The position numbers were made by a program, and so were the translations under genes. Below are positions 24,120 through 30,910 of a stretch of 30,910 nucleotides of DNA, in pieces. Location of the stretch: assembly GCA_003254885.1 (NCBI GenBank), contig QANT01001835.1, positions 1-30,910 of the forward strand. Direction: 5' to 3'. The notes beneath the pieces are model-generated. The model saw nothing but the letters and a program-made list of their open reading frames with translations. It did not search any database and was not told the DNA's origin. Position 1 is the first letter of the stretch; each line of letters opens with the position of its first letter. The stretch comes from Purshia tridentata (taxonomy: Eukaryota > Streptophyta > Magnoliopsida > Rosales > Rosaceae).

Positions 24120-24232
24120 GGCCCAACTGAGGCCCACAAAAGGCCTTTTTTGTTAGAAAGTTCATTTGGTGGGCTACTGATTTTTGGGCTTCATGCCAGC
24201 CCAAAATCATTTATAGATCATTAAACTGGGCC
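24120..24232. promoter_or_regulatory. Cluster of six Site II motifs upstream of the LRAT-type gene
   Basis: TGGGCY in either orientation occurs at 24120-24125, 24131-24136, 24170-24175, 24185-24190, 24198-24203 and 24227-24232. They lie 220-335 bases upstream of the start codon at 23897, where the promoter of the minus-strand gene is expected. Site II elements are bound by TCP factors and are common in broadly expressed plant genes. That the cluster drives this gene is inference. Confidence 0.5.
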
Positions 24233-24311
24233 AAGGGGAAGGGATATGCAAAACAGTTGATTTGATTCGACAAGTATTTTAATAGAAAGGTCAAGTATTA
24301 GAGAAATTTTT

Positions 24312-24489
24312 CAGTATAACTTATAGGATGCTTCTCTCTTACGAGAAGATGCAAAGAGAATGCGGAAGGGGAAACTGGGATACTGTGCACTTGCATCAAA
24401 ACGTAGCACTACGTTTCGTCTATTTATGTGTTTGCATTCTCTCCGCTTTTTCTTTCTACAAGAGAGAAGCTCCTATAACTGATATACTG
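24312..24489. repeat. Long imperfect inverted repeat (fold-back element)
   Basis: The left arm, 24312-24363, and the right arm, 24434-24489, are complementary with a few mismatches and gaps. Shared blocks are CAGTATA, TTATAGGA, GCTTCTCTCTT and GAGAATGC. The 70-base loop contains a perfect inner palindrome, AAACGTAG at 24399-24406 against CTACGTTT at 24409-24416. The arms extend to the outer CAGTATA motifs, which fits a MITE or other fold-back transposon. A microRNA-like precursor is a weaker alternative. No target duplication could be fixed. Confidence 0.55.
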
Positions 24490-25836
24490 TCACGTGGCGT
24501 ACAAATTGATTGGTCTTTCTATTGAGATCTAGTTGAGTTGTCTGGCCAAAAATTCAAGTAGATAGGTGCAAATTTTTTGGATTGGATTGCAATAATAGTT
24601 TTATTGAAAGATTTGATTATTCCTTTGTTCCCAAATTTGTTAGAAAATTATGAGAAAGTTCTAAGGTGTGAGAGCAATTGTGATGACTATTCAAGCCATT
24701 CTTGGAGGTTTCTCTTGTCCTGGTTGCGGACAATTGAGATGTTTTGTGGTGTAGATCCACTTGTTCCTCATCACTGGAAACTTTCATGCATGTAGAATAA
24801 TTAAAAAAATTAATAGATTAATTGAGTAAATTTGAGGGTTCAAAACCTAATTCTTTTTAGAAACCTAAGAAAATATCTACAGTGCAACACTATTGTGTAT
24901 GTGTCTGTGTTGTAAACATATCTAATGCTGAAATTACAGTACGTGCAAAGATATATGGACCCGCCAATATTCAAAGGTCAAGTATTGTCGACATGTCATG
25001 CGATATGTCGGCATAGAAGAGTTTTCCAAAAACTAGTAAGCCAAAAGAGAAAATGAAAGTGCATGAATCCATTTGTACGTTGTAGAATTTTCTCCTGTAT
25101 TCTCAAAAAGTATATAGATGATGACTTGCAATTGCATGGTGGTCGAAGAACACAGGGAGACAAAGAATGGTGGGTTCACATTTACAGCAGCCCACAAGTG
25201 ATGTAAGGAGACAGCAAACCACTCATTCCTGCATGTGATTTTCAATGTCTCGAGGAGGACTACGATAATTTACTAAATTCCCAGAGTAGAAATTTTGTCT
25301 CATGCACTCACACATGAACCCAACAACACGAAATGTTTGTTGTTTGCTGTTACTGTAGACGTACAACAATCGAATTGCAGCTTGTACATTTCGTAAACCA
25401 TCACTTAAAAGCCACAATATTAGATAATTGCACGCCTATTTTGTATAAAAGAATTCTCTCTTTCCTTCCATGTTCTTGTTGTTTTTAGGCTTCTCACATT
25501 TGCGTGAACCAAAATTTGAATCATGCACATTATGCTTATAATTTGAATGTCACTACACATATACCCTTTTTCTCACTACGTACTTATTTCTAATTACACG
25601 CTCTTTAAATTTATGAAAATATGTAGTTTCTCATATTACACTACTAAACTACCTCCATTACATTCAAATTAATTTCTCTCACCAAATTTTCTCACTTACC
25701 CACCCCACACTCTCAAATCACCTCACAACTATAGCCATTGTTAACACTTACAAATATATCCTAACTTCAAATCTTTTTTATTCAAATCTAAATCTAAGGT
25801 TTTCTTATCTAATTTTAATTGTTTAATCCATCACAA

Positions 25837-25885
<49 letters not shown>

Positions 25886-26320
25886 TTTTTNCAGTTCTAT
25901 TTAGATGACTTTGGATTGCAGGTGTTTAACGTTTAAGATTGAAATTTCATGTTAGGGAATGAAACATGTTCACAAGTCGTTTGCCCAAAAACGATGTTTT
26001 CATGTTTTCATTTGGGTTTTTTCTATTTTTTTATTAAGTAGTCAGAAGTGTTCGAGTGAGCTTGTGTACATCTCAATTAATCTCTTTTTCGGTCTAATAA
26101 AAAATAACCCATTAATCATGTTGAAACTCAAAATTCACGATCTCTCCTAGCCTGACATAGTGATTGAATATTTAGGTATTTAAGTATATATGTGCTTGGA
26201 TGTTTCTACACTTCTTTATAATTATAGCCTTATAGGCAGTCGGCACCAGTTGCATGCGGTAGACAACAAATTAGGCTGCTTAGTATACCAAAGAAAACAA
26301 AGTAGGCCACTATTTACCAA
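24490..26320. other. AT-rich intergenic region
   Basis: No gene is recognised. A frame of 72 codons at 24577-24795 and other short frames resemble no family I know. From about 25430 to 25800 the plus strand is rich in C and T and poor in G. A T run of about 46 bases with an N follows at 25839-25891. Confidence 0.4.
25839..25891. repeat. Poly(T) tract ending in an unresolved base
   Basis: About 46 consecutive T, then G, TTTTT and an N at 25891. Length of the run is not reliable. It may be the tail of a minus-strand retroposon, but no target duplication was found, and the N suggests an imperfectly closed gap. Confidence 0.8.
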
Positions 26321-26448
26321 AAAACCAGATTAGGCCACCGTAGCAAAGTTTGGCCAATCATTCGTGGACCTAATAACCTTAGTAGCCTAATCAATTCGCA
26401 CTCAATCGCAGCCCTCAAGCTCCGGTCCTCAGCAGCCCCCAGTCTCGA

Positions 26449-26473
26449 GCATATTCTTCCCTCCAGAATATCC
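26449..26473. promoter_or_regulatory. Paired P1BS (PHR1-binding) motifs upstream of DGD1
   Basis: GCATATTC at 26449-26456 and GAATATCC at 26466-26473 both fit the P1BS consensus GNATATNC, recognised by PHR1-type MYB factors of the phosphate-starvation response. They start 17 bp apart and lie about 307-331 bases before the DGD1 ATG. Single matches also occur elsewhere in the window by chance (for example 1695-1702 and 5437-5444), so the pairing and the location are what count. Galactolipid synthase genes are known to be induced by phosphate shortage. Confidence 0.5.
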
Positions 26474-26565
26474 TCATCGCAAACCAAACCCAGCGAATCG
26501 TACCCCGCCACCTCACGACCTCTCCATGTCATCACCTGCAGATCCCATCTTCACGCGCACGTTCT

Positions 26566-26583
26566 ACGTGGCATCCCACGTGT
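26566..26583. promoter_or_regulatory. ACGT-core pair (ABRE/G-box) upstream of DGD1
   Basis: ACGTGGC at 26566-26572 and CACGTGT at 26577-26583 are two ACGT-core motifs 11 bp apart, about 200 bases before the DGD1 start codon. Such motifs are bound by bZIP and bHLH factors in abscisic-acid and light responses. Use in this promoter is inferred from position only. Confidence 0.4.
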
Positions 26584-26632
26584 ACTAGCGGGTTCCAGAA
26601 ACAGAAATCCCTGAATTCCCAACCGTTAAATT

Positions 26633-26737
26633 ATGAGCCCCCCACACTTCTTTCTCTGTTTCTCTTTTAGCTTCGCTCCAATTCGCATTTCTGCAGGAAG
26701 AAGATTCACTAATCAGAGAACCCTGATTCACACGTAG
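26633..26737 (+). promoter_or_regulatory. Possible upstream ORF in the DGD1 leader
   Basis: ATG at 26633 opens a 34-codon frame ending in TAG at 26735-26737, 42 bases before the DGD1 ATG and in another frame relative to it. If transcription starts upstream of 26633 it could dampen translation of DGD1. The transcription start is unknown and the peptide matches nothing I recognise. Confidence 0.25.
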
Positions 26738-26779
26738 TAGCAAAAATTGTTACTCAGTCAAAACCCTAGCTTCTCCGCC

Positions 26780-29700
26780 ATGGCTAGCAGCGAAAGTCAA
26801 GCTTCGACCTCCGCCTTCTCGTTCATATCGAAGGGGTGGAGGGAAGTGAAGGACTCGGCGGACGCGGATCTCCAGCTGATGAAGGACCGAGCGAACTCGT
26901 TCAAGAACCTCGCGACGTCGTTCGACCGCGAGCTCGAGAACCTGTTCAAGTCCTCGGCAATCAGGTCGTCGGCGCCGCCGGCGGAGATAGATTTCGTCAA
27001 GAAGCTGCAACCGAAGATCTCCGAGTTCCGGAGGGTGTACTCGTCGCCGGACTTCAGCAAGAAGGTGTTGGAGAAGTGGGGCCCAAGGTCGAGGATTCGG
27101 ATCGATTTGTCGGCGATAAAGAACGCTCTGGTGGCTGAGGTGGAGGAGGGCGATGGGATGACGGAGTTTGATAGAGTTCGGAGGGGGAGGAGTCTGAAGA
27201 TTAGTGAGTTTTGGGGTGAGTGGAAAGGAGAGGGTGAGGTTGAGGACGAGGAAAGACGGTCTAGTAGGGACTGGGAGCCAATTCGGGCATTGAAGACGAG
27301 ATTGAAAGAGTTCGAGAAGCGCGAATTTCTCGGCGGGTTTAAGAACAGTGAGTTTGTGGAGAAAGTAAAGTCCAGCTTGGTATGTTCTCTCTTGTTTACT
27401 TGCTACTTTGTTGCTTTTGGCTTTGTGTTTTTGTAGCAATTCATCTTGTGAGCTTTGTGTTTCTGGGTTCAGTCTCTTTTTGTTTTCTCCTTCCTTTAGA
27501 TTTTGTTTGTTTACATGGTGTACATATTATTGATACATATAGGTCATGCACTGATGCCTTTGTGTTTTGGTTAGCGAAAAATATGTTAAAAATATAACAA
27601 AAAAAAGCAAAAGACACAGAAGTTCAAAAATTATGATGATATATGAAATGATATGTATGCATATTTTCCTCATCTATTTCTTGGTTTGTTTATTGGGTTG
27701 CCTACTGCAAATTAGGGTAGAGAACAATTTGACAGACCGATGGGATGAATGTGCTTGGAGCCTTGGACCCACCCCTGAGGCACAAGGTGTCTTATGTACT
27801 AAAGATGAATAAAAAAGTTGAGAGATGATACCGACATAAGCTGACATCATCATTTTTATTTTTATTTGTTCATAAGAAGTTATAAAACAAAAACCTTTAG
27901 CTAAGGTTCTGAAAATATGGAAGAGAGTTTTGCAGTTATTTTTTTGGAAGATTCCTATTTGCATTAAAAAATCCTCAGTTTGGCTGGAGCTAGTATGGGG
28001 TTTTGATCCCTTACTTTGACATATTCAGTGTCAAAGTCTTGGGCTAATTTATGTCATGCATATATGTTCTGAGTCCACTACCATTCAGAGCTGCAACCTG
28101 TGGATCCATTGGTATTGTTCAAAGTGTTATTAAAGAACTTGATACGTGTATTGCCTGTGCATTATGTGATAAGATACAAATGCTTCAACCTGAGTGTCAA
28201 TTATGTGATAATGCTTCCATCTAACACGTGTGTTGTAAATTGATTTGTGGTGAATGTATTCCTCTTCTACACAATTTCATGAAATTTTCTTCATGAATGT
28301 TAGTTGCAACATGGATAGTGATGCCCAACTTATATTTTATCATGTTTTTCATTTGAAAGGAATCTTGTCTTTTTAGTAAATAAAATCTTGATTATATGTT
28401 GTGTTTTCTGCAAGTGACATCTTATTTTCCTCATACTTATTTTGTGCTTCTTTTACACGATCAACTTTTATTTCTTGATGTGTGGTCATGAACGTGAGCA
28501 GTACATATTCTTACAACTTTTCTACATTTCTTTTTTACTGTTTTCAGAAATCAATTTGCAAGGAGCCCGACGAGTCAAAGGTTGGTATCTACCATGCATA
28601 GTTTCTTATCCTAGATTTTTTTTAAAGATTAGAATTTCTAAATAGACATAATATCAAGCCAATTCAAGTACTATTAATGTGAAGTACGTAATGTTCTATG
28701 CTAATTTCCTCTCTTCTATACATTATATAGGCAGTACCTCCATTGGATGTGACAGAACTTTTAGCATGTTTGGTTCGGCAATCTGAGCCATTTCTGGATC
28801 AACTTGGCGTTAAAAGAAGTAAGTAATTCTTTTAGTTCTGTTAAACCTGCTACTGTATAAATGCTTGGGCAAATTATGTTTGTTTTCTTCTGTTAGAGAT
28901 GTTTCTATGATGTAATTATCTGGGTTTGCTCATGTAATTATTTTGTCAGTAATGGACTTCTTAAATTAAAACCTTGATTGTTCTATTTCCAACCAAAAAA
29001 ACATGTCGAATAAATCATGGGATAAACATGTTTTAAACTCATATGGTTGACATCCTTATCATGAACATGAATCTTTGAAGAAAGTTTCATCTGTGTATAT
29101 TAAGTAGAGCAGGATCTATCTCTAACAACAATCCCCACATGAGAAAATACAAAACCAAAGAAGGAAGAAAAAGTAGTTCAAATGGTTTTGCAGGTTGCTC
29201 GAATTTTGGCTTTTGGGGAGGAATAGAATTTCACACATCTATATCTCATTTTTCATTTTTCTTGAAATAACGTCTATTATATAGGAGTTCACAATGTATG
29301 AGATAATTACTGCTAAACTTTTATGGTGTTTGGTAAATGACTGCAGATTTGTGTGAGAAAATAGTGGAAAGCTTGTGTAGCAAACGCAAGAACCACCTTC
29401 TATTGCACTCCCTTTCTTCCGGAGAGTCATCTGTTATGGAGGGTGAAAACGTAAATGATGAATTAGATTTAAGGATAGCCAGTGTCCTCCAAAGTACAGG
29501 GCATTGTTATGATGGTGGGTTTTGGACAGACCACGCAAAGCGTGACCCATCTGACCAGAAACGGCATGTTGCTATTGTCACAACTGCTAGCCTTCCTTGG
29601 ATGACAGGAACAGCAGTGAATCCACTGTTTCGAGCTGCATATCTTGCGGAGTCTGCTAAACAAAATGTTACACTATTAGTTCCATGGCTTTGTAAATCAG

Positions 29701-30910
29701 ATCAAGAACTAGTATATCCCAGCAATGTCACTTTTACTTCACCAGAAGAGCAGGAAATTTATATCCGTAACTGGCTTGAGGAAAGGATTGGATTTAAGGC
29801 TGACTTTAAGATCTCTTTTTATCCAGGAAAGGTAATTATTTGAATGGTTCTGACTATGCTGCTGAACTTTTTTGTTTTATCAAATTATGGTTGTTATTTA
29901 ATATCTGGTCTTCTTGTGTATTAGTTTTCAAAAGAAAGGCGAAGCATTATACCAGCTGGAGACACTGCTCAGTTTATTCCATCCAAGGATGCTGACATTG
30001 CCATTCTGGAAGAACCAGAACACCTGAACTGGTACCATCATGGTAGGCGTTGGACTGATAAATTTAACCATGTTGTTGGTGTTGTTCATACAAATTACTT
30101 GGAATATATCAAGAGGGAGAAGAATGGGGCTCTCCAAGCATTCTTTGTGAAGCACATAAACAATTGGGTTACGAGAGCATATTGCCACAAGGTATTAGTC
30201 CATTCAATGGATATCTGATGATCATGTGCAATTCATTTTTGATTGTGTTGTGGCATGTTTTCTGCTAACTTTATTCGGCACTGAAAGGTTCAGAAAGATA
30301 TTTTAGACCTAGCAATGCTTTTCTTGAATCAATAACTAAATTGTTTATGATTTTTATCTAGGTTCTTCGCCTTTCAGCTGCCACACAGGACTTACCTAAG
30401 TCTGTGATATGCAATGTTCATGGTGTGAATCCCAAGTTCTTGAAAATTGGAGAAAAGGTGGCTGCAGAATTGGAACTTGGTCAGCAAACCTTCTCAAAAG
30501 GAGCATATTTCTTAGGGAAGATGGTTTGGGCAAAGGGATACCGCGAGTTGATAGATTTGTTGGAAAAGCACAAGAATGAGCTTGGTGGTTTCAAGTTAGA
30601 CGTGTATGGGAATGGAGAGGATGCCAATGAAGTTCAGAGTGTAGCTAAAAGGTTGGATTTGAATCTCAACTTTCTGAAAGGAAGAGACCATGCAGATGAT
30701 TCTCTTCATGGGTAAGTATCTTTTAGGAATCCACTGTACAAAAGCATAATTATTTCTGTGCAGATTGTGGACTGGAGAAAGCATGGCATGGATAATAATA
30801 CATGTTCTTTTACTCTTGGATCTGAAAATAACTTAACTGTTCAAGCTTACATTTTGACTAAAGCTGCAAATGCTTAGTTATTCAAACACCTCCACACCTT
30901 CCCCACCCCC
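26780..30910 (+). CDS. DGD1: Digalactosyldiacylglycerol synthase 1 (DGD1), 3' part outside window
   Basis: Chloroplast outer-envelope galactosyltransferase (CAZy GT4): UDP-galactose plus monogalactosyldiacylglycerol gives digalactosyldiacylglycerol, a main thylakoid lipid. Six coding exons are present: 26780-27379, 28548-28580, 28731-28818, 29347-29831, 29925-30191 and 30362-30711, all GT-AG and in frame, giving 607 codons plus two bases. The last donor, at 30712, leads out of the window; about 200 C-terminal residues are missing. Exon 1 holds the DGD1-specific N-terminal extension (KGWREVKDSADADLQLM, KKLQPKISEFRRVYS). The glycosyltransferase part begins near 314 with HVAIVTTASLPWMTGTAVNP and continues with ILEEPEHLNWYHHGRRWTDK, VHTNYLEYIKREKNGALQAF, CNVHGVNPKF, FLGKMVWAKGYRELIDL and LDVYGNGEDA. 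ATG 26780 has context GCCATGG. Exon 2 is a 33 nt microexon. The extended N-terminus distinguishes it from DGD2. Confidence 0.95.

Noticed and set aside
24577..24795. 72-codon plus-strand frame
   Set aside because: No family similarity recognised and no splice context; left as chance.
26314..26535. 73-codon minus-strand frame in the DGD1 upstream region
   Set aside because: Falls in GC-richer promoter DNA, where stops are rarer; no homology recognised.
26750..27439. 229-codon minus-strand frame
   Set aside because: It mirrors DGD1 exon 1; the plus-strand product is clearly DGD1, and the antisense translation is low-complexity and arginine/leucine-rich.

Overview
This is nuclear DNA of a flowering plant. 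It is AT-rich, the genes are interrupted by GT-AG introns, and all four proteins belong to plant families: Mediator subunit 27, a TMK-type receptor kinase, a plant LRAT/NC-domain protein and the chloroplast galactolipid synthase DGD1. The protein sequences look dicot, probably a rosid; species cannot be read from the sequence. Three single N bases (4001, 14939, 25891) sit in or beside homopolymer runs, which points to a draft or gap-closed assembly.

Layout: (1) 1037-3621, plus strand, complete MED27 in seven coding exons, with a 176 bp transposon-like insertion in intron 5 and a probable intron in the 3' UTR. (2) 7908-11284, minus strand, complete TMK4/BARK1-like leucine-rich-repeat receptor kinase in two exons. 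(3) 11.4-21.7 kb, about 10 kb with no intact gene; it holds a decayed retrotransposon RNase H fragment (16483-16920), a MITE-like element with a tandemly duplicated end (19216-19978), a tiny poly(T) insertion flanked by a 17 bp duplication (14331-14388), a GC-richer block with a G-box (about 15075-15215) and a trinucleotide-rich stretch. (4) 21735-23897, minus strand, complete LRAT/NC-domain protein in three exons with a 20 nt first coding exon and a cluster of Site II motifs upstream. (5) 24312-24489, a fold-back element. (6) 26780 to the right edge, plus strand, DGD1, six exons seen (607 codons plus 2 bases), the C-terminal part lying outside the window.

The genes act in unrelated processes: transcription, auxin/brassinosteroid-related cell-surface signalling, a putative acyltransferase/hydrolase fold, and thylakoid lipid synthesis. 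As usual in plants they are not an operon. The best regulatory observation is a pair of PHR1-type (P1BS) motifs 17 bp apart, about 310-330 bp upstream of the DGD1 start codon, which fits the known induction of galactolipid synthesis by phosphate starvation. I found no clearly new biological system; the leads are regulatory motifs, small mobile elements, a possible alternative N-terminus and assembly artefacts. Exon borders were set by hand from reading frame, splice dinucleotides and remembered family sequences; no database search was run.
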